NCBI RefSeq assembly: GCF_029211125.1
Contig: NZ_JARGEN010000029.1
Location: 17,271 to 81,270, forward strand
Reading direction: 5' to 3'
Length of the DNA: 64,000 bases
Source: Curvibacter soli
GTDB taxonomy: Bacteria; Pseudomonadota; Gammaproteobacteria; Burkholderiales; Burkholderiaceae_C
Within the stretch, counting starts at the first letter, position 1, and each line of letters begins with the position of its first letter. Position numbers and translations under genes: made by a program. The notes under the pieces were generated by a model. The model saw only the letters and a list, made by a program, of their open reading frames with translations. It searched no databases and was not told the DNA's origin. Shown here in pieces: positions 18,158-28,612 of this stretch.

Positions 18158-18271
18158 TCAACCCTGGCGCTGCTTATGGCGCGGGTCAGTGCAGATCACA
18201 CGCACCACACCTTTGCGGCGGATGATCTTGCAGTTGCGGCAAATTTTCTTGACCGAAGCCGAAACTCTCAT
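18158..18271 (-). CDS. rpmJ: 50S ribosomal protein L36
   Basis: A 37-aa gene reading [19 protein letters not shown] and ending DPRHKQRQG. The zinc ligands Cys11, Cys14, Cys27 and His32 are all present, so this is the zinc-containing (C+) form. It lies between infA and rpsM. Confidence 0.95.
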   Translation of the reverse strand: MRVSASVKKICRNCKIIRRKGVVRVICTDPRHKQRQG

Positions 18272-18304
18272 TTCATTCTCCTAAAACTTTTATCCCGTCC
18301 CGGC

Positions 18305-18523
18305 TTACTTCGCACGGAACACAATCCGGGCCCGCGATAAATCGTAGGGCGTCAACTCAACGGTCACCTTGTCGCCGGGAAGAATGCGGATGTAGTGCAT
18401 GCGCATCTTTCCGGATATGTGACCCAACACGACGTGGCCATTCTCCAGCTTCACGCGGAAAGTCGCGTTCGGCAGGTTTTCCACAACTTCCCCTTGCATC
18501 TGAATGACATCGTCCTTGGCCAC
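18305..18523 (-). CDS. infA: Translation initiation factor IF-1
   Basis: 72-aa OB-fold protein that occupies the ribosomal A site during initiation. It starts at a GTG ([18 protein letters not shown]) and includes [18 protein letters not shown]. Its position between secY and rpmJ is a Burkholderiales-type arrangement. Confidence 0.96.
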   Translation of the reverse strand: MAKDDVIQMQGEVVENLPNATFRVKLENGHVVLGHISGKMRMHYIRILPGDKVTVELTPYDLSRARIVFRAK

Positions 18524-18529
18524 GTCAAC

Positions 18530-19849
18530 TCAACCATTGAGAGAAGTCTTGAAACTCGCCTTTTTCAGTAACGATTCATACTGCTGCGACATCATGTAGT
18601 TCTGCACCTGGGCCATGAAGTCCATGGTCACCACCACGATGATCAGCAGCGAGGTTCCACCGAAGTAGAACGGCACGTTGTATTTCAAGATCAGAAATTC
18701 GGGCAGCAGGCACACGAACGTGATGTAGATGGCGCCCGCCAATGTCAAACGCACCAGAATCTTGTCGATGTACCGCGCCGTCTGATCCCCTGGGCGGATA
18801 CCCGGAATGAATGCGCCGCTCTTCTTCAGGTTGTCCGCCGTCTCACGGCTGTTGAACACCAGCGCCGTGTAGAAGAAGCAGAAAAATACGATGGCAGTGG
18901 CATAAAGCAGCACATAGATCGGCTGCCCCGGCGTCAATGCCCCGGCAATATCCTTGAGCCAGCGCATGGACTCACTGCTGCTGAACCAGTTCACCACGGT
19001 GGCCGGCAGCAGGATGATCGACGACGCAAATATCGGCGGGATGACACCGGCCATGTTGAGCTTGAGCGGCAGATGCGACGACTGGCCGCCATACACCTTG
19101 TTGCCCACCTGGCGGCGCGCATAGTTGACAAGGATCTTGCGCTGCCCGCGTTCGACGAATACGACGAAGTAGGTGACCAGGATGACCACCGCGACGATGA
19201 AGATGGAGGCAACGATGCTCATCGCGCCCGTACGCACCAGTTCCAGCAAGCCGCCGATGGACCCCGGAAGGCCCGCGGCGATGCCGGAAAAGATCAGGAT
19301 CGATATGCCGTTGCCCAGGCCGCGCTCAGTGATTTGCTCGCCCAGCCACATCAGGAACATGGTCCCGGCGGTGAGGCTCACGACGGCGGTCACGCGGAAG
19401 CCGAAACCCGGACTGAGCACCAGACCCGCCGAACCTTCCAGCGCCATGGCAATGCCCAGGGACTGGAAAAGCGCGAGCCCGAGCGTGCCATAGCGCGTGT
19501 ACTGCGTGATCTTGCGCCGGCCCGCCTCGCCTTCCTTCTTCATCTGCTCGAAGGTCGGCACGACGTATGTCATGAGCTGCATGATGATCGATGCCGAAAT
19601 GTACGGCATGATCCCCAGCGCGAACACCGTGAAGCGCGACAGCGCCCCCCCCGAGAACATGTTGAACAGGTTCAGGATGCCGCCCTGCTGGCTGCTGAAC
19701 AACTGGCGCAGCTGCTCGGGATCGATGCCGGGCACGGGAATGTGCGCGCCGACGCGGTACACGACCAGCGCCAGCAACAGGAATACGAGCCGGCGACGCA
19801 GGTCGCCGAACTTTCCCGTCTTGGCCAGATTTGCCGCGCTAGTTGCCAC
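18530..19849 (-). CDS. secY: Preprotein translocase subunit SecY
   Basis: 439-aa channel subunit of the SecYEG translocon with ten predicted membrane helices. Conserved segments include [28 protein letters not shown] and the cytoplasmic loop ending near [12 protein letters not shown]. It starts at GTG with AAGGA five to nine bases upstream. Six bases separate it from infA. Confidence 0.97.
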   Translation of the reverse strand: MATSAANLAKTGKFGDLRRRLVFLLLALVVYRVGAHIPVPGIDPEQLRQLFSSQQGGILNLFNMFSGGALSRFTVFALGIMPYISASIIMQLMTYVVPTFEQMKKEGEAGRRKITQYTRYGTLGLALFQSLGIAMALEGSAGLVLSPGFGFRVTAVVSLTAGTMFLMWLGEQITERGLGNGISILIFSGIAAGLPGSIGGLLELVRTGAMSIVASIFIVAVVILVTYFVVFVERGQRKILVNYARRQVGNKVYGGQSSHLPLKLNMAGVIPPIFASSIILLPATVVNWFSSSESMRWLKDIAGALTPGQPIYVLLYATAIVFFCFFYTALVFNSRETADNLKKSGAFIPGIRPGDQTARYIDKILVRLTLAGAIYITFVCLLPEFLILKYNVPFYFGGTSLLIIVVVTMDFMAQVQNYMMSQQYESLLKKASFKTSLNG

Positions 19850-19870
19850 GATCGTCCTTCGCCCCCGGCA

Positions 19871-20302
19871 TCAGGCCAGGCTGCCGCCAGCAGCTTCGAT
19901 GGCCGCCTTCGCACCCGCCGTAGCGCCGATGCCGGTGAGCTTCACAGCGGTATTGATCGTGCCGCTCTTGATGATCTTCACCACCTTGGCCAATTCACCC
20001 ACGAGACCAGCCTGGCGCAGTGCAAGCATGTCCACCTCGGCCAGGCCGAGTTGACCCAGTGCCGTCAGCGTGACCTCGGCGTTGAACTTCAGCAGGTGCG
20101 ACTTGAAGCCGCGCTTGGGCAAACGGCGCTGCAGCGGCATCTGGCCGCCTTCGAAGCCCACCTTGTGGTAGCCGCCGGCACGGGACTTCTGCCCTTTGTG
20201 GCCGCGGCCCGCCGTCTTGCCCAGACCGGAGCCAATGCCGCGGCCGACACGGCGCTTGGCATGCTTGGCACCTGCTGCGGGCTTGATGCTGTTGAGTTCC
20301 AT
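19871..20302 (-). CDS. rplO: 50S ribosomal protein L15
   Basis: 143 aa, begins [20 protein letters not shown] with the glycine-rich [19 protein letters not shown] extension. It binds 23S rRNA late in assembly. The ATG at 20302 matches the family start; the preceding GTG is probably not used. Confidence 0.96.
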   Translation of the reverse strand: MELNSIKPAAGAKHAKRRVGRGIGSGLGKTAGRGHKGQKSRAGGYHKVGFEGGQMPLQRRLPKRGFKSHLLKFNAEVTLTALGQLGLAEVDMLALRQAGLVGELAKVVKIIKSGTINTAVKLTGIGATAGAKAAIEAAGGSLA

Positions 20303-20312
20303 CACGAATCTC

Positions 20313-20495
20313 TCAAAGAACTTTGACCAGATAGCTGATCTTGTTGATCATGCCGCGGACCGCGGGCGTGTCCTGCAGTTCGCTGATGCTGTTCAGCTTG
20401 CGCAGGCCCAGGCCGCGGACGGTGGCGCGGTGCGATTCCTTGGTGCCGATAGGGCTGCGCACCAATTGAATCTTGACGGTTTGTTGCGTAGTCAT
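20313..20495 (-). CDS. rpmD: 50S ribosomal protein L30
   Basis: 60-aa ferredoxin-fold protein. The motif [20 protein letters not shown] with [11 protein letters not shown] is diagnostic. It sits between rpsE and rplO. Confidence 0.95.
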   Translation of the reverse strand: MTTQQTVKIQLVRSPIGTKESHRATVRGLGLRKLNSISELQDTPAVRGMINKISYLVKVL

Positions 20496-20509
20496 TGCTC
20501 AGCTCCGTA

Positions 20510-21028
20510 TCAGGCGAAGATTTCTTCGACCGTCTTGCCGCGCTTGGCTGCCACTTCCGCCGGGGTGGTGGACTTGACGAGCGCGTCGAACGTGGCGCGG
20601 ACCATGTTGTAGGGGTTGGACGAGCCGTGGCTCTTGGCCACGATGTCGGTCACACCCATCACCTCGAACACGGCGCGCATCGGCCCGCCGGCGATGATGC
20701 CCGTGCCCTTGGGGGCCGGCGCCATCATGACGACGGCGGCACCGTGGTGTCCCGTGACGTTGTGGTGGATGGTGCCGTTCTTCAGCGACACCTTGACCAG
20801 GTTGCGGCGCGCCTCTTCCATTGCCTTCTGCACGGCGGCGGGGACCTCCTTGGATTTGCCCTTGCCCATGCCGACGCGGCCATCGCCGTCGCCAACCACG
20901 GTCAGCGCAGCGAAGCCGAGGATACGACCGCCCTTCACGACCTTGGTTACGCGATTGACCGCGATCATCTTCTCGCGCATGCCGTCGTCGCGGCCTTCGT
21001 CTTGCACCTTGGGTTGAAATTTAGCCAT
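20510..21028 (-). CDS. rpsE: 30S ribosomal protein S5
   Basis: 172 aa. It has the dsRBD-like N-terminal domain ([30 protein letters not shown]) and the C-terminal domain with GAGVIIAGGP-like [18 protein letters not shown]. It takes part in decoding fidelity and mRNA entry. Confidence 0.97.
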   Translation of the reverse strand: MAKFQPKVQDEGRDDGMREKMIAVNRVTKVVKGGRILGFAALTVVGDGDGRVGMGKGKSKEVPAAVQKAMEEARRNLVKVSLKNGTIHHNVTGHHGAAVVMMAPAPKGTGIIAGGPMRAVFEVMGVTDIVAKSHGSSNPYNMVRATFDALVKSTTPAEVAAKRGKTVEEIFA

Positions 21029-21045
21029 TTTGGTTTCCGCTCCGC

Positions 21046-21411
21046 TTAGAACTGCAGGCCCGCTTCGCGGGCGGCGTCGGCCAGCGCCTTGACGCGGCCA
21101 TGGTAGGCAAACCCTGCGCGATCGAAGGCCACCTTGTCGACGCCGACGGCCTTGGCCTTCTCGGCGATGCGCTTGCCGATGATCTGTGCGGCAGCGGCGT
21201 TGCCGCCCTTGCCTGCGCCGCCCAGCGACTTGCGCACATCGGCTTCCACCGTGGAAGCGCTCGCCAGCACCTTGGTGCCGTCGCCGGAAATGACGCTGGC
21301 ATAGATGTGCAGATTGGTGCGGTTCACCGTCAGGCGTGCAATGCCCTGCTGGGCGATGCGCACGCGGGTCTGGCGCGAACGACGAAGACGCTGCTCTTTC
21401 TTGGTCAACAT
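21046..21411 (-). CDS. rplR: 50S ribosomal protein L18
   Basis: 121 aa, [19 protein letters not shown] at the start and [25 protein letters not shown] at the end. It binds 5S rRNA together with L5 and L25. Confidence 0.97.
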   Translation of the reverse strand: MLTKKEQRLRRSRQTRVRIAQQGIARLTVNRTNLHIYASVISGDGTKVLASASTVEADVRKSLGGAGKGGNAAAAQIIGKRIAEKAKAVGVDKVAFDRAGFAYHGRVKALADAAREAGLQF

Positions 21412-21422
21412 GTTGCAGCTCC

Positions 21423-21956
21423 TTACTTCTTCTTGGTCTCTTTGATCACGATCTTCTCGTCCGCATAGCGGATACCCTTGCCCTTGTAGGGCTCGGGCGG
21501 ACGAATCGCCCGGATCTCGGCGGCCACCTGGCCCACGCGCTGACGGTCGGCGCCCTTGATCACGACTTCGGTCGGGGTCGGCGTGGCGACGGTAATGCCC
21601 TCTGGCATGTCCTTGTTCACCGGGTGGGAGTAGCCCACCGACAGGTTCAGCTTGGCGCCTTGCGCCTGGGCTTTGTAGCCCACGCCCACCAGGCTCAGCT
21701 TCTTCTCGAAGCCCTTGCTGACACCCAGCACCATGTTGTTGACCAACTGGCGCAGCGTGCCGCTCATGGCATTGGCTTCGCGGGACTCGTTGGCCGGCAC
21801 GAAGCTCAGCTTGCCATCGGCGCTCGTCACCTTGACCAGCGCATGGGTGGACACCGACAGCGAACCGCCGGAGCCCTTGACGCTGATCTGGTCTTCCTTG
21901 ATCGCCACATCCACACCCGTGGGGATGGCGACCGGCATTTTTCCTACTCGAGACAT
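21423..21956 (-). CDS. rplF: 50S ribosomal protein L6
   Basis: 177 aa with two similar alpha/beta domains. [17 protein letters not shown] starts the first; [14 protein letters not shown] near the C-terminus is the strongly conserved 23S rRNA-binding segment close to the sarcin-ricin loop. Confidence 0.97.
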   Translation of the reverse strand: MSRVGKMPVAIPTGVDVAIKEDQISVKGSGGSLSVSTHALVKVTSADGKLSFVPANESREANAMSGTLRQLVNNMVLGVSKGFEKKLSLVGVGYKAQAQGAKLNLSVGYSHPVNKDMPEGITVATPTPTEVVIKGADRQRVGQVAAEIRAIRPPEPYKGKGIRYADEKIVIKETKKK

Positions 21957-21973
21957 TTCAGTTTCTCCTCAAG

Positions 21974-22369
21974 TCAGGCGACGTAGCACAGCACTTCGCC
22001 GCCGATACCGGCAGCGCGCGCCTTGCGGTCCGTCATCACGCCCTTGGGCGTGGTCACGATGGCAACGCCCAGCCCGTTCATGACGTGCGGAATGGCGTCG
22101 CGCCCCTTGTAGACGCGCAGGCCGGGACGGCTCACACGCTCGATGCGCTCGATCACGGGGCGGCCGGCGTAGTACTTCAGCGCGATTTCAAGCTCGGACT
22201 TGTTGCCTTCGGTCTTCACTTCGAAGCCGTCGATGTAGCCCTCGTCCTTCAGCACCTGTGCGATTGCGACCTTCACCTTGGAAGACGGAACGGACACGGA
22301 AGCCTTGGCCACCATCTGCGCATTGCGGATGCGGGTCAGCAGGTCGGCGATGGGATCACTCATGCTCAT
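21974..22369 (-). CDS. rpsH: 30S ribosomal protein S8
   Basis: 131 aa, [18 protein letters not shown]. The start at 22369 is the usual form in beta-proteobacteria; an ATG two codons downstream is possible. S8 binds 16S helix 21 and, in Escherichia coli, represses spc operon translation at the rplE region. Confidence 0.96.
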   Translation of the reverse strand: MSMSDPIADLLTRIRNAQMVAKASVSVPSSKVKVAIAQVLKDEGYIDGFEVKTEGNKSELEIALKYYAGRPVIERIERVSRPGLRVYKGRDAIPHVMNGLGVAIVTTPKGVMTDRKARAAGIGGEVLCYVA

Positions 22370-22390
22370 ATCGAATCTCTCCTGCTGTGC

Positions 22391-22696
22391 TTACCAGCTC
22401 GCCTTGGTGACACCGGGGATGTCGCCAGCGAAAGCCAGTTCACGGATCTTGGCGCGGCCCAGGCCGAATTGGCGGAACGTGCCGCGGGGGCGGCCCGTGA
22501 TCTCGCAACGGTTGCGCTGGCGCGTGGGATTGGCGTTGCGCGGGAGCTTCTGCAGGCCCAGGCGGGCCGCGTAGCGCTCTTCATCGCTGCGCTTGGCATC
22601 GCCCGCGATGGCCTTCAGTTCGGCGTACTTCGTCGCGTACTTGGCCGCCAGTTTTTCGCGCTTCAGTTCGCGCTGGATCAAAGCTACTTTAGCCAC
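22391..22696 (-). CDS. rpsN: 30S ribosomal protein S14, zinc-independent form
   Basis: 101 aa starting at a GTG ([16 protein letters not shown]) with GAGGTGG upstream. The long form lacks the CxxC zinc motif of the short S14; the corresponding positions read [25 protein letters not shown]. The longer open frame to 22750 reads into rplE and is not the gene. Confidence 0.96.
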   Translation of the reverse strand: MAKVALIQRELKREKLAAKYATKYAELKAIAGDAKRSDEERYAARLGLQKLPRNANPTRQRNRCEITGRPRGTFRQFGLGRAKIRELAFAGDIPGVTKASW

Positions 22697-22704
22697 ACGC
22701 CACC

Positions 22705-23244
22705 TCAGTTCTTGAACGGGAAACGGAAAGCCGCGAGGAGTGCCTTGCACTCTTCGTCGGTCTTGGCCGTCGTGGTGATGCTGATATTGAGACCGCGCAA
22801 GGCATCGACCTTGTCGTACTCGATCTCAGGGAAAATGATCTGCTCTTTGACGCCAATGTTGTAGTTGCCACGGCCGTCGAACGCACGCCCCGAGATGCCG
22901 CGGAAGTCGCGCACGCGCGGCAGGGCCACGGTGACGAAGCGGTCGAGGAATTCATACATGCGCACGCCGCGCAGCGTCACCATGCAGCCGATGGCCTGGC
23001 CTTCGCGGATCTTGAAGCCGGCGATGGCCTTCTTGGCCTTGGTGACCACGGGCTTCTGGCCCGCGATCTTGGTCAGGTCGCCCACGGCGTGGTCCATGAC
23101 CTTCTTGTCGGCCACCGCCTCGCTCACACCCATGTTGAGCGTGATCTTGGTGATGCGGGGCACCTGCATCGGAGAGGTGTAGCCAAACTTCTCCGTCAGT
23201 TGCGGAGCGACTTTCTCGCGGTAGTGTTGTTGGAGTCTTGCCAT
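22705..23244 (-). CDS. rplE: 50S ribosomal protein L5
   Basis: 179 aa, [20 protein letters not shown] at the start. It contains [18 protein letters not shown] and the C-terminal [19 protein letters not shown]. It binds 5S rRNA and contacts P-site tRNA. ATG 23244 is the family start; six further upstream codons in the open frame are not conserved. Confidence 0.97.
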   Translation of the reverse strand: MARLQQHYREKVAPQLTEKFGYTSPMQVPRITKITLNMGVSEAVADKKVMDHAVGDLTKIAGQKPVVTKAKKAIAGFKIREGQAIGCMVTLRGVRMYEFLDRFVTVALPRVRDFRGISGRAFDGRGNYNIGVKEQIIFPEIEYDKVDALRGLNISITTTAKTDEECKALLAAFRFPFKN

Positions 23245-23254
23245 GTTCTTACCC

Positions 23255-23575
23255 TCAGGCAACCTTGATTTCTTCGCCGCTGGACTTGAACACGCGAACG
23301 CGCGTGCCGTCGGCCTGCAGCTTGATGCCCACGCGGTCAGCCTTGCCGCTGGCGGGGTTGACGATGGCCACGTTGGACTGATGGATGGGCATGGACTTTT
23401 CCACGATGCCGCCGGCCGTGCCCTTCAGGGGGTTCGGCTTGGTGTGCTTCTTGACCAGATTGATGCCGTCGACGACCAGATAGGAGTCGTCCTTGCGCAG
23501 CGCCACCTTGCCGCGCTTGCCCTTGTCGCGCCCGGCCAGCACGATGACTTCGTCGCCCTTGCGAATCTTGTTCAT
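23255..23575 (-). CDS. rplX: 50S ribosomal protein L24
   Basis: 106-aa KOW-domain protein, [22 protein letters not shown]. An early 23S rRNA binder, one of the two assembly initiators. Confidence 0.97.
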   Translation of the reverse strand: MNKIRKGDEVIVLAGRDKGKRGKVALRKDDSYLVVDGINLVKKHTKPNPLKGTAGGIVEKSMPIHQSNVAIVNPASGKADRVGIKLQADGTRVRVFKSSGEEIKVA

Positions 23576-23594
23576 GTCGCGTCCTGCTGATGGA

Positions 23595-23963
23595 TTAAAG
23601 AACTTCGGGAGCCAGGGACACGATCTTCATGAACTTCTCGGTACGCAGTTCACGCGTCACGGGCCCGAAGATGCGGGTGCCGATGGGCTCCAGCTTGGCG
23701 TTGAGCAGCACGGCGGCGTTGCCGTCGAACTTGACGAGCGAGCCGTCGCCGCGGCGGATGCCCTTGGCGGTACGCACCACCACGGCGCTGTAGACCTCGC
23801 CCTTCTTGACGCGGCCGCGCGGAGCAGCTTCCTTGATGCTCACCTTGATGATGTCGCCCACGCTGGCATAGCGGCGCTTGGAGCCGCCGAGCACCTTGAT
23901 GCACAGGACGGACTTGGCGCCGGTATTGTCGGCTACCTCTAACCGAGATTCAGTCTGGATCAT
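23595..23963 (-). CDS. rplN: 50S ribosomal protein L14
   Basis: 122 aa, [20 protein letters not shown]. First gene of this ribosomal block: upstream there is a sigma-70-type promoter and then glpD, not rpsQ. L14 lies at the subunit interface and binds the silencing factor RsfS. Confidence 0.97.
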   Translation of the reverse strand: MIQTESRLEVADNTGAKSVLCIKVLGGSKRRYASVGDIIKVSIKEAAPRGRVKKGEVYSAVVVRTAKGIRRGDGSLVKFDGNAAVLLNAKLEPIGTRIFGPVTRELRTEKFMKIVSLAPEVL

Positions 23964-24122
23964 TTCAGTATTCCCAACTTGCACCTGAAAAGACTGCCCG
24001 CGCGGCTTGCACCGCAGCAGGCACATCACAGGTCAGTCTTGGGCCCGTCGTCCACGCCGCAAACCATTCGCGGCGCTTCCTCTTGGGCAGATATTCAACG
24101 CCTCATGAAGGCGGAGCCAGTG

Positions 24123-24151
24123 ATTATGGCAAAGCCGAAACCGGACGTCAA
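24123..24151 (-). promoter_or_regulatory. Sigma-70 promoter of the spc-alpha ribosomal block
   Basis: On the minus strand TTGACG (24146-24151) and CATAAT (24123-24128) are separated by exactly 17 bases, close to consensus. The start point would be near 24116, giving a leader of about 150 nt before rplN. The -35 box overlaps the stop codon of glpD (24148-24150). Confidence 0.75.
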
Positions 24152-25758
24152 GCGCTGTGTTGCAACGGCAACGTGGCGTAGCGGTTTGCCAGTTCCAGGA
24201 ACGCCGCCAGGCCGGGGTCGGCGCCCGTCTCCTGCCACAGCAGGGCGGCGGCGGCGGGCGCCAGTTCCGCCGCCAGGCGGGCGTCGAGGAACAGCAGGCG
24301 CCAGCGGCGCGCGAGCACATCCTCGACCGTGCGCGCGTACTCATGGCGGGCGGCGAAGCGCACCATGGCCTCGGTCAGCCCCGCGCCCAGCATATGGCCG
24401 GCACCGGGCAACTGCTGTACGAACGCCTGCTCGGCGCCATACAGGTGCGGGCCCGGCGCATCGCTGATGCGGTGGCGCACCGGCGCCTGCGCGCCGACCA
24501 GGGGCAGATCCGCCGTCACCCCGCCGGGGCGGGCATCGAGCAGGCCGCCGCCGAAGCAGTGGTCCAGCACGTCCTCGGCCATGGCGCGGTAGGTGGTCCA
24601 CTTGCCGCCGGTCACCGTCACCAGGCCCGTGGGGCTCACGAGCACCGTGTGCTCGCGGCTGATCTTGCGCGTCTGCGCGCCCGCGTCCTCGGCGGGCCTG
24701 ACCAGCGGGCGCAGGCCCACCCAACTGCTGCGCACGTCCGCCGCCTGCGGCGCACGGCGCAGGTAGCGGCCCGCCTCGCCGAGGACGAAGGCAACCTCTT
24801 CGGGAAACGGCGCGGGCTCGCGCGCCAGGTCATGGCGCGGCGTGTCCGTGGTGCCCAGCACCACCTTGCCCAGCCAGGGCACGGCGAACAGCACGCGGCC
24901 GTCGGAGGTCTTGGGCACCAGCAGCGCGTGGTCGCAGGGCAGGAATTCGCGGTCCACCACCAGATGCACGCCCTGGCTCGGCGCCACGATGGGGCGCACG
25001 GAGCGGCCCGCCTGCGCGCCGTCCTGCTCCCGCAGGGCATCGACCCAGACGCCGGTGGCGTTGACCACGGCGCGCGCGCGCAGCGTGAATTCCCATCCCG
25101 TCTCGGCATCGGCGCAGACCAGCCCCGCGACCTTGCCGCCCTCGTAAGCCAGCGTGCGGGCGGCGCAGTAGTTGACCAGCAGCGCGCCGCGACTGGCCGC
25201 CGTGCGCGCCAGCGCCAGCGCCAGCCGGGCATCGTCGAACTGGCCGTCCCAGTACCTCACGCCGCCCTTCAGGCCGTCGGGCCGCAGCGTCGGCAGGTGG
25301 CGCAGCGCGCCCGCGCGGCCCAGGAACTCGGTCGCGCCCAGGCCGGCCTTGCCGGCCAGCAGGTCGTACATCTTCAGGCCTGCGCCGTAGAACGGCGTTT
25401 CCCAGCAGTGGTAGGCGGGCATGACGAACGGCAGCGGCTGCGCCAGATGCGGCGCGTTGCGCAGCATGTTCGTGCGCTCGTGCAGCGCCTCGCGCACCAG
25501 CGCGATGTTGCCCTGGGCCAGGTAGCGCACGCCGCCGTGGGCCAGCTTGGTGGCGCGCGAGGACGTGCCCTTGGCAAAATCCAGCGCCTCCACCAGCACC
25601 ACCGAGAAGCCGCGCGCCGCGGCGTCGAGCGCCACGCCCAGCCCCGTGGCGCCGCCGCCGATGACGGCCAGGTCGTACTGCTGCGGGGCAGCCAGGCGCT
25701 CCAGCAGCGCGGCCCGATCGGTGGGCAGGGGGGATGGGATGGAGCTGGCGCAACGCAT
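24148..25758 (-). CDS. glpD: Glycerol-3-phosphate dehydrogenase (aerobic, FAD-dependent)
   Basis: 536-aa flavoprotein that oxidises sn-glycerol 3-phosphate to dihydroxyacetone phosphate at the membrane, passing electrons to quinone. FAD-binding DLAVIGGGATGLGVALDAAARG lies near residue 30. Further motifs are KGTSSRATKLAHGGVRYL and TVTGGKWTTYRAMAEDV. It is downstream of glpK (47 bases) and probably cotranscribed. Its 3' end contains the -35 box of the ribosomal promoter. The start at 25758 is the best ATG, but its ribosome site is weak. Confidence 0.93.
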   Translation of the reverse strand: MRCASSIPSPLPTDRAALLERLAAPQQYDLAVIGGGATGLGVALDAAARGFSVVLVEALDFAKGTSSRATKLAHGGVRYLAQGNIALVREALHERTNMLRNAPHLAQPLPFVMPAYHCWETPFYGAGLKMYDLLAGKAGLGATEFLGRAGALRHLPTLRPDGLKGGVRYWDGQFDDARLALALARTAASRGALLVNYCAARTLAYEGGKVAGLVCADAETGWEFTLRARAVVNATGVWVDALREQDGAQAGRSVRPIVAPSQGVHLVVDREFLPCDHALLVPKTSDGRVLFAVPWLGKVVLGTTDTPRHDLAREPAPFPEEVAFVLGEAGRYLRRAPQAADVRSSWVGLRPLVRPAEDAGAQTRKISREHTVLVSPTGLVTVTGGKWTTYRAMAEDVLDHCFGGGLLDARPGGVTADLPLVGAQAPVRHRISDAPGPHLYGAEQAFVQQLPGAGHMLGAGLTEAMVRFAARHEYARTVEDVLARRWRLLFLDARLAAELAPAAAALLWQETGADPGLAAFLELANRYATLPLQHSA

Positions 25759-25805
25759 AGGGCCGCCATTGTCCCCCCTGCCTCCACCCGCTGCGCGCTC
25801 CATGC

Positions 25806-27329
25806 TCAATGCGCCGCCCAGCCGCGGGCGCGCTCCACCGCCTGGCGCCAGCGCGCCCGCTTGGCCGCCCGCGCGGCAGCGCCGATGGCGGGCTCGAAGC
25901 GCCGGCCGACGGCCCACTGGGCGCTGATCTCCTGCGCGCTGGCCCAGAAGCCCGTCGCCAGCCCGGCCAGGTAGGCCGCGCCGAGCGCCGTGGTCTCGGC
26001 CATGCGCGGGCGCACCACGGGCACGCCAAGGAAGTCGGCCTGCAACTGCATCAGCAGGTCGTTGGCGCTGGCGCCGCCGTCCACGCGCAGTTCGCGCAGG
26101 GCGATGCCGGCGTCCTTCTCCATCGCCGCGAACACGTCGGCCACCTGCAGCGCGATGGCTTCGAGCGCCGCGCGGGCGATGTGGGCGCGCGTGGTGCCGC
26201 GCGTCATGCCCAGCAGGATGGCGCGGGCGTGGCCGTCCCAGTCGGGCGCGCCCAGGCCGGCGAAGGCGGGCACCAGGTACACGTCGCCGGTGTCGGGCAC
26301 CAGGGCGGCCAGCGCCTCCACCTCCGGCGCGGCGCGGATCATCTGCAGCCCGTCGCGCAGCCACTGGATGGTGGCGCCGGCCATGAACACGCCGCCTTCG
26401 AGGCAATAGGCGGTGCGCCGGGGCGCGCCCTCGGGCCCCTGCCAGCCCACGGTGGTGAGCAGCCGGTTGCGGCTGGGCACGGCGGCGGTGCCGGTGTTCA
26501 TGAGCATGAAGCAGCCCGTGCCGTAGGTGTTCTTGGCCATGCCGGGCGCGAAGCAGGCCTGCCCGAAGGTGGCGGCCTGCTGGTCGCCCGCGATGCCGGC
26601 GATGGGCACGGGCACGCCGAACAGCGCCGGGTCGCACCGCGCCACCACGCCGCTGGAGGGCACGATGCGCGGCAGCAGGCTGCGCGGGATGCCGAAGAGC
26701 CGCAGCAGCGCGTCGTCCCAGCGCCCGGTGTGGATGTTGTAGAGCAGCGTGCGCGAGGCGTTGCTGGCATCCGTGACGTGGGCGCGCCCGCCCGTGAGGT
26801 TCCAGACCAGCCAACTGTCCACCGTGCCGAAAGCCAGCTCGCCGCGCCCGGCCCGTGCGCGCGCGCCGGGCACGTGGTCGAGCAGCCACTGCAGCTTGGT
26901 GCCCGAGAAATACGCGTCGAGCACCAGCCCCGTGCGCTGCTGGATGAAGCCGGCCTTGCCCTGCGCGCGCAGCTCGTCGCAGCGCCCGGCGGTGCGGCGG
27001 TCCTGCCAGACGATGGCGTTGGCCACGGGCTGGCCGGTGGCCCGCTCCCACAGCACCACCGTCTCGCGCTGGTTGGCGATGCCGATGGCCGCCAGCTCGT
27101 GGCCCATGCGGCACGGGTCGGTGCGCACCATGCCGACCCGCTCCAGGCACTGGCGCGCCACGTCGCGCTGCGCGGCCCAGATCTCGCGCGCGTCGTGCTC
27201 CACCCAGCCGGGCTGCGGGAAGATCTGCGTGAACTCCTGCTGCGCCCGGGCGCAGACCTGCCCCGCGTGGTCGAACAGGATGGCGCGCGAACTCGTGGTG
27301 CCCTGGTCCAGGGCCAGCAGGTATCTCAT
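25806..27329 (-). CDS. glpK: Glycerol kinase
   Basis: 507 aa, phosphorylates glycerol with ATP. It begins [20 protein letters not shown] (phosphate-binding loop of the FGGY/actin fold), with [23 protein letters not shown] and the C-terminal [19 protein letters not shown]. The open frame extends upstream but the family start is clear. No GlpF or GlpR is seen beside it. Confidence 0.95.
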   Translation of the reverse strand: MRYLLALDQGTTSSRAILFDHAGQVCARAQQEFTQIFPQPGWVEHDAREIWAAQRDVARQCLERVGMVRTDPCRMGHELAAIGIANQRETVVLWERATGQPVANAIVWQDRRTAGRCDELRAQGKAGFIQQRTGLVLDAYFSGTKLQWLLDHVPGARARAGRGELAFGTVDSWLVWNLTGGRAHVTDASNASRTLLYNIHTGRWDDALLRLFGIPRSLLPRIVPSSGVVARCDPALFGVPVPIAGIAGDQQAATFGQACFAPGMAKNTYGTGCFMLMNTGTAAVPSRNRLLTTVGWQGPEGAPRRTAYCLEGGVFMAGATIQWLRDGLQMIRAAPEVEALAALVPDTGDVYLVPAFAGLGAPDWDGHARAILLGMTRGTTRAHIARAALEAIALQVADVFAAMEKDAGIALRELRVDGGASANDLLMQLQADFLGVPVVRPRMAETTALGAAYLAGLATGFWASAQEISAQWAVGRRFEPAIGAAARAAKRARWRQAVERARGWAAH

Positions 27330-27413
27330 GGCCGCCGAGCGTAGCGCAACCCGCGCGGGCGAGCGGGCCGTGGAAATACGCAGGACACGCAAAGGCACAT
27401 AGACTCGGCGCGC

Positions 27414-28571
27414 ATGGCAGACCCCACCGCATTCCTCCCACGCCGCCGCGGCATGCTCGCCGCCGGCTGCGCCGCGCTGCTCGCGGGCTGCGCGGCGCGC
27501 CTGCCCGGCACGGCAGCGGCGCCCGCCCCGCGCTTGCTCGGCACGGCCACGCTGCGCCACGGCCTGCGGTTCGCGGGCACCACGGTCGGCGGGCTGTCGG
27601 GCATCGACTACGACCCGGCCACGGGGCTCTATGCGCTGGTCAGCGACGACCGCTCCGAGCACGGGCCCGCGCGCATCTATACCGCGCGCATCGGCATCGA
27701 CGCCGCCGGCGGCGCCGTGTCGGTGGAGCTGCAATCGGCCATCCCCCTGCTGCGCGGCGACGGCCAGCCCGGGGCATCGGCCAGGGCTGCCGGCGCCGGC
27801 GACGAGGTGCTGGACCCCGAGGCCGTGCGCTGGCGCGCCACGCCGCGCGGCCCGGTGCTGCTGTGGACCACCGAGGGCGACTTCGCGCGCGGCTTCGGCC
27901 CGGCGCTGCGCGAATCGGCGCCCGACGGCACGCTGCTGCGCACCTTCGGCCTGCCCGCGATGTTCGCGCCCGACCGGGCGGGCCGGCGCGGGCCGCGCGA
28001 CAACAAGGGCTTCGAGGGCCTGGCGCTCACGCCCGATGGCCGCCATGCCTGGCTGGCGATGGAAGGCGCGCTGGTGCAGGACGGCCCGCTGCCCGCCGTG
28101 GGCGTGCCCGGCGGCCCCTGCCGGCTGACCTGCGTGGACCTGCAGAGCGGCCGCGCGCTGCGCCAGATCGCCTACATGCCCGACGCCGTGCCGCACGCGC
28201 CCGTGCTGCCCGGCGGCATGGCCGACAACGGCATCAGCGAGGTGCTGATGCTAGACGCGCACGCCATGCTGGTGCTGGAGCGCTCCTACGCGCTCGGGCG
28301 CGGCGTGTCGCTGCGGCTCTACCGCATCGACACGCGCGAGGCGGGCGACGTGCTGGGCGTGGATGCGCTCGCCCCCGGCAACCACCGGCCCGCCGCCAAG
28401 ACGCTGGTGGCCGACTTCGCCACGCTCGGCCTGCCGCAGATCGACAACACCGAGGGCCTGTGCTGGGGCCCGCCGCTGCCCGACGGGCGCCGCACGCTGC
28501 TGGCCGTGAGCGACGACAATTTCAACCTCGGCCAGGTCACGCAGATCGCGGCCTTCGCGCTCGCGGACTGA
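27414..28571 (+). CDS. Esterase-like phytase-family lipoprotein
   Basis: 385-aa exported protein with a lipobox (ALLAGC) after an RRR-containing N-region. The body matches the esterase-like activity of phytase family (PF13449): [22 protein letters not shown] near the start, [22 protein letters not shown] in the middle and [13 protein letters not shown] near the end, as in a beta-propeller. The biochemical role is not established. It is divergent from glpK, with about 85 bases between the starts. Confidence 0.8.
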   Translation: MADPTAFLPRRRGMLAAGCAALLAGCAARLPGTAAAPAPRLLGTATLRHGLRFAGTTVGGLSGIDYDPATGLYALVSDDRSEHGPARIYTARIGIDAAGGAVSVELQSAIPLLRGDGQPGASARAAGAGDEVLDPEAVRWRATPRGPVLLWTTEGDFARGFGPALRESAPDGTLLRTFGLPAMFAPDRAGRRGPRDNKGFEGLALTPDGRHAWLAMEGALVQDGPLPAVGVPGGPCRLTCVDLQSGRALRQIAYMPDAVPHAPVLPGGMADNGISEVLMLDAHAMLVLERSYALGRGVSLRLYRIDTREAGDVLGVDALAPGNHRPAAKTLVADFATLGLPQIDNTEGLCWGPPLPDGRRTLLAVSDDNFNLGQVTQIAAFALAD

Positions 28572-28612
28572 CCCCGCGCCTTCTTTCGACACTCCACCCG
28601 TTTGCCACCGCC

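Noticed and set aside
24148..27441. 1097-codon minus-strand open frame
   Set aside because: It runs through parts of glpK in the wrong frame before entering glpD. Only the segment from 25758 is the real gene.
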